Assembly: GCF_042684365.1 (NCBI RefSeq) | Contig: NZ_JBHULI010000024.1 | Span: forward strand, 620,001-684,000 | Length of the DNA stretch: 64,000 nt | From: Gracilimonas halophila | Lineage (GTDB): Bacteria > Bacteroidota > Rhodothermia > Balneolales > Balneolaceae | Direction: 5' to 3' | In this document: positions 53,549-60,100 of the stretch, piece after piece | Numbering within the stretch: the first letter of the stretch is position 1 | Layout: each line of letters starts with the position of its first letter | Notes under the pieces: model-generated | What the model was told of the DNA's origin: nothing | The model's input: the letters and a program-made list of their open reading frames with translations, nothing else | Database searches by the model: none | Made by a program: the position numbers and the translations under genes

Positions 53549-53627
53549 CGGTTCCAACGCGGAGCGTAGGAACCAGGGTTTCAGGTTTTTAAATAACTTG
53601 TTCCGATCGCTCTGCGTCGGAACCAAC
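53549..53627. repeat. Palindromic repeat upstream of the EF-G-like gene (GGTTCCAACGC type)
   Basis: The left arm 53549-53577 and right arm 53598-53627 are imperfect complements around ggttccaacgcggagcg. Each arm is itself palindromic (ggttcc...ggaacc and gttccga...tcggaac), so a clover-like or cruciform structure is possible. There is no ORF inside. Confidence 0.82.
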
Positions 53628-53781
53628 ATCATGAGCAGTAATATTAAAGTGTGTTTTAATGAAAACAGATTTTAACTTCTGAGCGCGCCAATTGCTCGCG
53701 CCATAAATTCAATGAACAGTACTCATTCTCTTTGAATAGAATGTGAAGATTTAAAATAATCGGAAGCACGAATAAATCAAC

Positions 53782-54771
53782 ATGAAAAAAATACTGCTGA
53801 TCCAAACCGGGGGAACCATTGCCATGAACGCCAAAGGAGCCGGAGTTGAACTTGATCCGGACTCATGGTCAAAGGTGCTTTATGATGAGATTCCTGAGCT
53901 GAGTGAGATCGCTGAGATCACCACACTTCCTCTTTTCTTTGAGGACAGTTCTGACCTGAATGCCTCCCACTGGATCAAGCTCTCAGGATGTATAGAAGAT
54001 AAATATGATACCTTTGACGGGTTTGTGATTCTGCATGGAACCGATACCATGGCCTATTCTGCTTCCGCACTCAGCTTTGGACTGCAGAATCTGGGGAAAC
54101 CGGTCATATTTACGGGCAGCCAGCTTCCCATGAGCACCATTCGCAGTGATGCCCGACGTAACCTTGTTAATGCCATCGAGCTTGCCACCATGGATTTCAA
54201 AGAAGTTGGAATTTGCTTCAATGATGCACTCTATCGGGGAAATCGTGCCACCAAAATGAGTATCGGGGATTTTGACGCATTTGGCTCCCCAAATTTCTCT
54301 CCATTAGCTGACATCGGGATCCAAATTGAAACTCGTGTTTCCGAGCAATTTGGTTCCGGGAAACTTAAGAATAGGGCGAAATACTCAGATGAAGTTTTTG
54401 TGCTTACAGCTCACCCTAATTTAAATCCTGATCTACTGAATGGATTGAACCTGGATAAGATCCAAGCCGTCATCCTCAGGGCATTTGGAAGTGGTAATTT
54501 TTGCGTGAAAGGTGATAAAAGCCTCCTTCCTTTTTTGGACAAGTGCCGGGATGCCGGTGTGATCGTAGCCATAGTGTCACAAGCCGATTTCGATTCAGTG
54601 GATCTTACACAGTACACAGCAGGAAGGGCTGCTTTAAAGCACGGAGCCATTAGCGGAAATGACCTTACATTGGAAGCTGCACTCACCAAACTCATGTTTT
54701 TATTGGCACATTACGATTCCAAAACCGATATTGAAGTGTTGTTCCAGAAGTCTATTGTCGGGGAATTATAA
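53782..54771 (+). CDS. Asparaginase (type I-like)
   Basis: The 329-residue protein has the N-terminal nucleophile motif LIQTGGTIAMN (T9/T12) and the second catalytic triad segment VILHGTDTMAYSASALSF, then VIFTGSQLPM and RSDARRN. It has no signal peptide, so it is cytoplasmic. It hydrolyses asparagine to aspartate and ammonia, and some relatives also take glutamine. A repetitive hairpin follows directly after the stop, separating it from the exonuclease gene. Confidence 0.95.
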   Translation: MKKILLIQTGGTIAMNAKGAGVELDPDSWSKVLYDEIPELSEIAEITTLPLFFEDSSDLNASHWIKLSGCIEDKYDTFDGFVILHGTDTMAYSASALSFGLQNLGKPVIFTGSQLPMSTIRSDARRNLVNAIELATMDFKEVGICFNDALYRGNRATKMSIGDFDAFGSPNFSPLADIGIQIETRVSEQFGSGKLKNRAKYSDEVFVLTAHPNLNPDLLNGLNLDKIQAVILRAFGSGNFCVKGDKSLLPFLDKCRDAGVIVAIVSQADFDSVDLTQYTAGRAALKHGAISGNDLTLEAALTKLMFLLAHYDSKTDIEVLFQKSIVGEL

Positions 54772-54772
54772 A

Positions 54773-54852
54773 AGGTGTTAGGTTTTAGGTGCAAGGTTTT
54801 AGAAAGTTCTTGCATTTAAACCCTACCACCTCATTTCTAACACCTAAAACCT
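54773..54852. repeat. Internally repetitive hairpin element between asparaginase and exonuclease genes
   Basis: The left part has repeated words aggtgtta, ggttttag and ggtgcaaggttttag. The right part ends ctaacacctaaaacct. The 12-bp pairing aggttttaggtg (54780-54791) with cacctaaaacct (54841-54852) is perfect, and alternative pairings exist (aggtgttag with ctaacacct). It fills the entire gap between the two genes. Confidence 0.78.
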
Positions 54853-54858
54853 ATTACG

Positions 54859-55575
54859 ATGTTTTTCATTTTTGATCTAGAGACTATTCCGGATATTGAA
54901 TTTATTCGCCGGGTCTTAAATGACCGGGAATCGGATGAAGAACTATTGCTCGAAAAAGCAAGTGAGGAGCTCGCACGTAATGCTTCCGGTTTTCTACCTC
55001 CTATGTATCATCGTATGGTTTCCTGGGTGGGGCTTTGGATCGAAAATACAGGTGGCCCTAAGCAAAAGATCGCCTGGAGTGGAGAGAATGAGAAAGAAGG
55101 ACTGATCAAGATCTTCGATGCTATTGGAACCTATAAAGACTTCGGCTTGATCCACCATAACGGTAAAGGATTTGATATTCCCGTACTCACATACCGAGCT
55201 ATGAAACACGGATTACAGATGCCTGTTCGGATGAATGATTATGACATCCGCTACCGATACAGTAAGCACAATATTGATCTTGTAGATGAATTCAGTAATT
55301 ACGGGGCAAGCTCGTGGCCCAAGCTGAAACATCTTGGACAGCTTATCGGGATTCCTTTCAAACAAACCGGAGAGGGAAACGAAGTGTATGCAATGTACAA
55401 GCGTAAAGAGCTGGACCTGATAGAACACTACTGCTATGAGGATGTAATGGCTACCTATATCGTTTGGCTTTATCATCAGTTCACTGCCGGACATATCCCT
55501 GAGGATCAATTTAACAACTTCAAAGACCGTGCAATGAGTAAGCTTAAGGAAATTCAGTCCGGACCTCCGAGATAA
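54859..55575 (+). CDS. PolB-type 3'-5' exonuclease (DEDDy-like)
   Basis: The 238-residue protein begins FIFDLETIPD (D6, E8 as metal ligands). It contains GLIHHNGKGFDIPVLTYRAM (Exo II) and YCYEDVMATYIVWLYHQF (Exo III with Tyr and Asp), fitting the predicted 3'-5' exonuclease family related to family-B DNA polymerases. There is no polymerase domain. It probably acts in DNA repair or RNA/DNA end trimming. The start ATG lies only 6 bases after the hairpin element. Confidence 0.9.
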   Translation: MFFIFDLETIPDIEFIRRVLNDRESDEELLLEKASEELARNASGFLPPMYHRMVSWVGLWIENTGGPKQKIAWSGENEKEGLIKIFDAIGTYKDFGLIHHNGKGFDIPVLTYRAMKHGLQMPVRMNDYDIRYRYSKHNIDLVDEFSNYGASSWPKLKHLGQLIGIPFKQTGEGNEVYAMYKRKELDLIEHYCYEDVMATYIVWLYHQFTAGHIPEDQFNNFKDRAMSKLKEIQSGPPR

Positions 55576-55594
55576 TTTAATTGCCGGATAATTA

Positions 55595-55617
55595 CCCATA
55601 CAGCTACGATGTATGGG
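55595..55617 (+). terminator. Possible terminator hairpin after the exonuclease gene
   Basis: The 8-bp perfect stem cccataca / tgtatggg has a 7-nt loop and lies 20 bases after the stop, but the T-run is poor. Its arms share cccatac with the 48-base palindrome at 56355. Confidence 0.5.
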
Positions 55618-55739
55618 AGTTTACTAAATAGTTAAGCCTACCCAGTGAGGTTAAATCATTTAAAAACTATCTCAATTGGGAACACATCTCCCTTAGAATC
55701 GTTAGGATGACACAAACAATCACAAAACATAAAAATACA

Positions 55740-56288
55740 ATGCTTAAATATATTTTTTCAATAGCACTTGCACTCACTATGTTGGCTTGTGGGGCAGACC
55801 AAGAAACTCAGGAATCAGAAGAAAATGCACCTGAGCAACAAACACAGCAACAGTTTCAACCGGGTCAGTCTGCAGCTGATATTGAAGTATCAGATGAAGA
55901 ATTAGAGAAATTCACAGAAGTTTCCATGGTTGCACAGGAAATTCAGAGGTCATCTCAACAGGAAATGCTTGCCATTGTTGAAGAAGAAGGGTTGGATGTT
56001 CAAACTTATAATGTGATCGCTGAAGCACGTTTTAACGAACAATCTGATGACGAAATTGATGTTAGTGCTGAGGACCTGGAAAAATTTAATGTCGCTTCTG
56101 AGAAAGTTGAAGGAATTCAGCAGCAAGTAGAAGGAGAAATGGCAGAATCTATTGAAGCAGAAGGCATGACCATGGATCGCTTTATGGAGATCAATATGGC
56201 CTTACAACAAGACCAGGAGCTGCAACAGCGTGTTCAGCAAATGATGATGCAGAATATGCAGCAGCAGGCACAGCCTCAAGGCCAGTAA
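55740..56288 (+). CDS. DUF4168-like lipoprotein with duplicated helical unit
   Basis: The 182-residue protein starts at the ATG that begins a lipobox signal (MLKYIFSIALALTMLACG). An ATG 33 bases upstream is in frame but would precede the signal with polar residues. After a Gln/Glu-rich linker come two similar helical units: EVSDEELEKFTEVSMVAQEI...EGLDVQTYNVIAEA and DVSAEDLEKFNVASEKVEGI...EGMTMDRFMEINMA, the DUF4168 pattern. The C-terminus is Gln/Met-rich. It is exported and of unknown function, and is followed by a strong terminator. Confidence 0.85.
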   Translation: MLKYIFSIALALTMLACGADQETQESEENAPEQQTQQQFQPGQSAADIEVSDEELEKFTEVSMVAQEIQRSSQQEMLAIVEEEGLDVQTYNVIAEARFNEQSDDEIDVSAEDLEKFNVASEKVEGIQQQVEGEMAESIEAEGMTMDRFMEINMALQQDQELQQRVQQMMMQNMQQQAQPQGQ

Positions 56289-56311
56289 AGGCTATCCACA
56301 TAAAGAATATT

Positions 56312-56346
56312 AAAAAAGGAAAGGGTCCCGCTCTTTCCTTTTTTTT
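56312..56346 (+). terminator. Rho-independent terminator of the DUF4168-like gene
   Basis: The 12-bp stem aaaaaaggaaag / ctttcctttttt has a 9-nt loop and a T-run. It lies 24 bases after the stop. Confidence 0.88.
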
Positions 56347-56354
56347 ATAAAACC

Positions 56355-56402
56355 AACCCATACGGTAGAGGCACGATGCATCGTGCCTCTACCGTATGGG
56401 TT
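56355..56402. repeat. Perfect 48-base palindrome
   Basis: It is centred on atgcat between 56378 and 56379. The left arm is aacccatacggtagaggc followed by acgatg, and the right arm is its exact complement with no loop. It lies between the terminator of the DUF4168 gene and the 3' end of the flavin oxidoreductase gene. From memory, palindromes of the type tag-agg-cacgatgcatcgtg recur in other bacterial genomes. Confidence 0.95.
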
Positions 56403-56413
56403 ATAAATACATG

Positions 56414-57898
56414 TCAAACCACCCGATCCTTATCACTGTAATCCGGAATTTCACCCCGGTATCTAAAAATGGTTTGAATAAGCTTGACCGACCAAGCACT
56501 TTGGTTCTTTATGTACCATTGGTCGGCTGCACGCCTGGCACCCAATCCCCAGCTTGGATAAGGGTGAATGGTATCTGCAATTCCCCGCATCGAAACCCCA
56601 TTCTTTATTGCCACAGCATATTCTGAGATAAACTCTCCGGCATGGGCACCGACAACGGTAGCCCCCAGGATCTTCCCGGATAACTTCTTGGCGAAGATCT
56701 TTACCAATCCTATATCCTCCCCTTCTGAAACCGCCCGGTCAATTTTGGAGTATGGAAAACGATAAACCTCAAAATTTACTCCTTCTTCTTTCAGTTGGCT
56801 TTCGGTTTTACCCACATGTGCCAATTCCGGACTGGTAAAAGTAACCCAGGTTACCTGGTCCTTCTCGATCTTCATCGGTACTACTCTAAGCAGTGCTTTT
56901 GTTGCTGCAATTTTAGCCATATGATCACTCATATGAGTGAACTGATAGCGACCGGTTACATCTCCGGCAGCATAAATATGTTTCTGATTGGTACGGCAGG
57001 ATTCATCTACCGTGATATTGCCTTTCTCGGTTTGCACTCCCGCAGCCTCCAGATTCAGTGAAGAAGAGTTCGCGCGCCGGCCGGTTGCCATGAGCAATGC
57101 ATCACCCTCAATAATCTTCGCGGCCCCATCTACTTCCGCATGGACTTTAATCCGGTCTTCCACCTGCTCTATTTTTTTTATCGAAGCATTTAGTTCGTAC
57201 TTCACACCCTGCTTTAATAATTCTGACTTCAAAATTTCAACCAATTCGGGGTCATCATTTGTCATAATGGTTGAAGCCATATCAACAACGGTAACCTTAG
57301 AGCCCAGATTTGCAAAAGCCTGCGACATCTCCGTCCCTATAGGCCCGCCGCCTATGATCAACAGTTCATCAGGTAAGCTTTCAATTTCAAATAAACTTTC
57401 ATTGGTCAGATAATCCACTTCATCCAATCCCGGAATAGGTGGAACAAATGCTTTTGCTCCGGTTGCAATAATAAACTTCCTGGAAGATACCGTTCGAATA
57501 CCTCCGCTTTTCATTTCAATATCAATCGTATGTGGATCTTTAAAGGAAGCTAATCCGTGTACTACTTCAATCCCCATTTCCTCGAAGATCTCCGGACGAT
57601 CAGCATCTTCATACACTTCCCTTCGCACGTTGTCCACGTGTTCCATTACTTTCTTGAAATCGATCTCAGGCTTTCCTTCTATCAGGCCATATTTGCCGGC
57701 ATCCACAATTTGACGAGCTACTTTTCCGGCTTTAAGTAATGTTTTGGAAGGAATACAACCCGTCCATGTACAGTCACCGCCTAAACGGTCGGCCTCCACC
57801 ATTAAGGTTTTAGCTCCAAAATTAGCTGCAATTCCGGAAGCGGTAAGTCCTGCAGCTCCACCTCCGATCACGATCATATCAAATTCATGCTTTGGCAT
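56414..57898 (-). CDS. Flavin disulfide oxidoreductase (mercuric reductase-like / Lpd family)
   Basis: The 494-residue protein has an FAD fold MIVIGGGAAGLTASGIA and a redox-active disulfide C43-T-W-T-G-C48 (GGDCTWTGCIPSKTLL). The NAD(P) fold is LLIIGGGPIGTEMSQAFANL, followed by YAAGDVTGRYQFTHMSDHMA and a dimerisation domain. The tail runs past the usual HPYPS segment into VKLIQTIFRYRGEIPDYSD. There is no N-terminal mercury-binding domain or C-terminal Cys pair, so mercury reduction is unlikely, and no 2-oxoacid dehydrogenase genes are near. The disulfide substrate is unknown. Confidence 0.92.
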   Translation of the reverse strand: MPKHEFDMIVIGGGAAGLTASGIAANFGAKTLMVEADRLGGDCTWTGCIPSKTLLKAGKVARQIVDAGKYGLIEGKPEIDFKKVMEHVDNVRREVYEDADRPEIFEEMGIEVVHGLASFKDPHTIDIEMKSGGIRTVSSRKFIIATGAKAFVPPIPGLDEVDYLTNESLFEIESLPDELLIIGGGPIGTEMSQAFANLGSKVTVVDMASTIMTNDDPELVEILKSELLKQGVKYELNASIKKIEQVEDRIKVHAEVDGAAKIIEGDALLMATGRRANSSSLNLEAAGVQTEKGNITVDESCRTNQKHIYAAGDVTGRYQFTHMSDHMAKIAATKALLRVVPMKIEKDQVTWVTFTSPELAHVGKTESQLKEEGVNFEVYRFPYSKIDRAVSEGEDIGLVKIFAKKLSGKILGATVVGAHAGEFISEYAVAIKNGVSMRGIADTIHPYPSWGLGARRAADQWYIKNQSAWSVKLIQTIFRYRGEIPDYSDKDRVV

Positions 57899-58032
57899 AT
57901 ATTCCTTTTTCTAATGTTGATGATCAGTTACCAAAGAATCTTACATAACAAAAAGCAGTATCATTCATTTAGTACAGGTACTGATTCCTGTATGGCATCT
58001 CTGAGCCGGATAACACTACTGTGAAGCTATTC

Positions 58033-58524
58033 TTAAGTGTTATCTTTTTGTGCATTAAGACTCTTGGAATCAAAATAAAGTTTCGGAAGTGATGGTATAC
58101 TTTTCATCTTGGTAAGAAATTCAGCTACATCTTCCTGATTCTCATATCGGTAATCAAATACAAGGGTACCGAAATCGCTGATAATAGCAACCGGTGACTT
58201 CATATCCCAAAGCTTGGTAGACAACCAAACTTCACTCAGATCTTTGTATTTGCGTGTTCTCTTGGTGAACACACCTGCTTTTGTAAGCCTGTCGGAATAA
58301 AAATGGACCTTATGTTTCGATGCATAGATCATAAAGTAAATGTTGCCAAAAATAGATACGCCAAAGAAAATATTTAAAAATATACTCTCAGGTGAGTTAA
58401 ATCCGGTTACAGCCCATAAATTCACTAAAAGATAAACCAATAAGCAAAGTGCCGTGAACTGTGTAATATAAATGAACCACTTCCACTTACTCTTAAGCCG
58501 TAGAGTTACTTTTTCATTTTCCAT
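58033..58524 (-). CDS. Membrane protein of unknown function
   Basis: The 163-residue protein has two transmembrane helices (FIYITQFTALCLLVYLLVNL and FLNIFFGVSIFGNIYFMIYA) followed by a basic ~90-residue cytoplasmic-type domain (HKVHFYSDRLTKAGVFTKRT, KYKDLSEVWLSTKLWD). The membrane-hairpin-plus-beta pattern resembles bacterial PH-like domain proteins, but I am not confident of the family. It ends with a polar tail and is bounded by gaps of about 130 and 210 bases without signals. Confidence 0.65.
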   Translation of the reverse strand: MENEKVTLRLKSKWKWFIYITQFTALCLLVYLLVNLWAVTGFNSPESIFLNIFFGVSIFGNIYFMIYASKHKVHFYSDRLTKAGVFTKRTRKYKDLSEVWLSTKLWDMKSPVAIISDFGTLVFDYRYENQEDVAEFLTKMKSIPSLPKLYFDSKSLNAQKDNT

Positions 58525-58732
58525 AGCTTAGCTGAAATATTTTGTTGACTACTGATGCCTATTTAGAACAATGCATTACATAGATTTTAATATACCTAAG
58601 CCGTAAATGCAACGGGTAAAAGAAGTTAATTTCCCTTTAGCGTGATTACCGAATTGCAGTAGAAACTATGCCTATGAACCCTAAGAGAAGATCTCATTTC
58701 AACATCACGGATTGGAAATCTGCGGCAGCAAT

Positions 58733-59071
58733 TTACTTCTGTGCCTCATCTTTTATTTTTGCTCTTACTTTCTGGTATGTAGAATAAGCGCCATAAACTA
58801 CCATCAAGATCACTACTCCATACACCCATAAGGGTACATTTTTACCGGCTATTATCAAGTAAACATAGGCTGAGATAAAAAAGAAGGTAGCACTCATAGC
58901 TGGTATAATAATTGACTTTCCGCTTCTGTAATTCTTTACCAGCCAAGCTACACTAAGTGTAAAAAAGGGAATAGCTCCCACATAAATACTTCCAAATAGT
59001 ATAGGATTTACACCATATTTCTCTCCGAGCCCCATAAACCATGAAGTAAATATTTCAATCATTTCAGCCAT
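58733..59071 (-). CDS. Small multi-spanning membrane protein of unknown function
   Basis: The 112-residue protein has three hydrophobic helices (ILFGSIYVGAIPFFTLSVAW, IIIPAMSATFFFISAYVYLI and VPLWVYGVVILMVVYGAYST) and a charged tail (KVRAKIKDEAQK). The frame is open to a TTG at 59122, but ATG 59071 begins right before the conserved-looking MIEIFTSW and leaves a normal divergent promoter gap to the His-rich gene. I recognise no family. Its divergence from the metal-type operon may indicate shared control. Confidence 0.65.
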   Translation of the reverse strand: MAEMIEIFTSWFMGLGEKYGVNPILFGSIYVGAIPFFTLSVAWLVKNYRSGKSIIIPAMSATFFFISAYVYLIIAGKNVPLWVYGVVILMVVYGAYSTYQKVRAKIKDEAQK

Positions 59072-59120
59072 AAATTTTTCGAATTTTTTAAAAAAGTGTA
59101 ATAATTTAAAATAACTATAC

Positions 59121-59138
59121 AATAATGAACTGATTATT
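59121..59138. promoter_or_regulatory. Possible operator in the divergent interval upstream of the ZnuD-like operon
   Basis: The dyad AATAAT-GAACTG-ATTATT lies about 50 bases from the starts of both divergent genes. An A/T-rich palindrome is compatible with a Fur/Zur-type site, but it is not a clear match to a known box. Confidence 0.3.
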
Positions 59139-59187
59139 ACCGATACTTGGTTTAATTAGTTGACGTTGTGTAATTCATAGATATTAC

Positions 59188-59496
59188 GTGAAATCATTAA
59201 AGAATAACATATCGGTATTCTTCCTTTTGCTCGCTATGGCAGGCACCATGCTGTCTATGATGCACTATCACAGCGATGGATTGGAATGTTTAAGTCATGC
59301 TGAACACCAGCATATCACAGAAAATGACCTTTTCTGTCCTGTTTCCGGTATCTTTGCCGTAACAGGTGGCGAGACTCAGCCCTCTTTCGACGGGCTCTTA
59401 AAGTTTCATTACACTGTTACCCAGCTTACCCCTCTTTATTTATCCGCACAACCTTTTGTGCCTCTTCTCGGCCGTGCGCCACCTTTCATAGCTTAA
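59188..59496 (+). CDS. Exported His-rich small protein preceding the ZnuD-like operon
   Basis: The 102-residue protein starts with GTG and a signal peptide (ISVFFLLLAMAGTMLSMM). The mature N-terminus is crowded with metal-ligand residues: HYHSDGLECLSHAEHQHITE followed by NDLFCPVSG (six His, two Cys within 35 residues). The remainder is hydrophobic and unremarkable. I recognise no named family, though small Cys/His exported proteins are common beside metal transporters. It precedes the lipoprotein by 124 bases. Periplasmic metal binding is an inference. Confidence 0.7.
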   Translation: MKSLKNNISVFFLLLAMAGTMLSMMHYHSDGLECLSHAEHQHITENDLFCPVSGIFAVTGGETQPSFDGLLKFHYTVTQLTPLYLSAQPFVPLLGRAPPFIA

Positions 59497-59620
59497 TAAT
59501 TACGATTCCAATTTCCTGTACTCATCAATGACCGGCTTTTAGAAGACTGTCAAGGTTCATCTGATATGTAAGCAGGAATCTCTATTGATTTTAACAACCA
59601 TTTAATAAGATTATTAAGTC

Positions 59621-60100
59621 ATGAAAAATTATAAATTATTATCCGCAATTAAGTACGTATTCACTCTTTTAGTTTTAGTTTCTTTCACAGCTGCCTGTTC
59701 AAATTCTACTTCAGGCGAAGAAGAAGAACATTCAGAGCCGGCAGGTTTTGTACTCAAAATGAACGGTCAGGATATTGTCACCCAAACTCCGGGTGGTTCC
59801 GTTTCCGGTGAATTTGAATTGGCACCGGGACAAGAAACAGACCTCATCACCCTTTGGTTTTACGATGCCGACGGTGATGAATTCCAACCGGAAGAAGATG
59901 AGTATACTCTTGGGTATGAATTCGAAGATGCAGAAATAGCTGAGTTTGAGCAACATGCAGAAGACGGTAAGTGGAGTTTTCATATTCATGCAGAGGCTGA
60001 AGGCATTACTGATCTTCGACTGATGCTTATGCATAATGGTCATTCTGATTTCTCGACCCAGGACATTCACGTTCACGTAGAGGCAGCTCAGACCAATTGA
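59621..60100 (+). CDS. His-rich lipoprotein encoded with the ZnuD-like receptor
   Basis: The 159-residue protein has lipobox SFTAAC (Cys26), an acidic linker (SGEEEEHSEP) and a beta-rich domain. Histidines cluster at 112, 121, 123, 138, 141, 150 and 152 (SFHIHAEAE, LMLMHNGHSDF, DIHVHVE), in alternating strand positions that could form a metal site. No known family is recognised. The stop overlaps the TTG start of the receptor (TTGA), so production is coupled. A likely role is surface or periplasmic metal capture for the receptor. Confidence 0.8.
   Translation: MKNYKLLSAIKYVFTLLVLVSFTAACSNSTSGEEEEHSEPAGFVLKMNGQDIVTQTPGGSVSGEFELAPGQETDLITLWFYDADGDEFQPEEDEYTLGYEFEDAEIAEFEQHAEDGKWSFHIHAEAEGITDLRLMLMHNGHSDFSTQDIHVHVEAAQTN

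Noticed and set aside
53504..53781. Structured RNA or tRNA-like gene suggested by the clover-like folding of the repeat
   Set aside because: No anticodon-stem, T-loop consensus or CCA end is present, and both arms are simple complementary palindromes.
40256..54852. CRISPR array or integron attachment sites
   Set aside because: The repeats are single hairpins without regularly spaced identical units, and there are no cas or integrase genes.
56414..57898. Mercury-resistance (mer) locus
   Set aside because: The oxidoreductase lacks the N-terminal heavy-metal domain and the C-terminal Cys pair, and there is no merR, merT or merP nearby.
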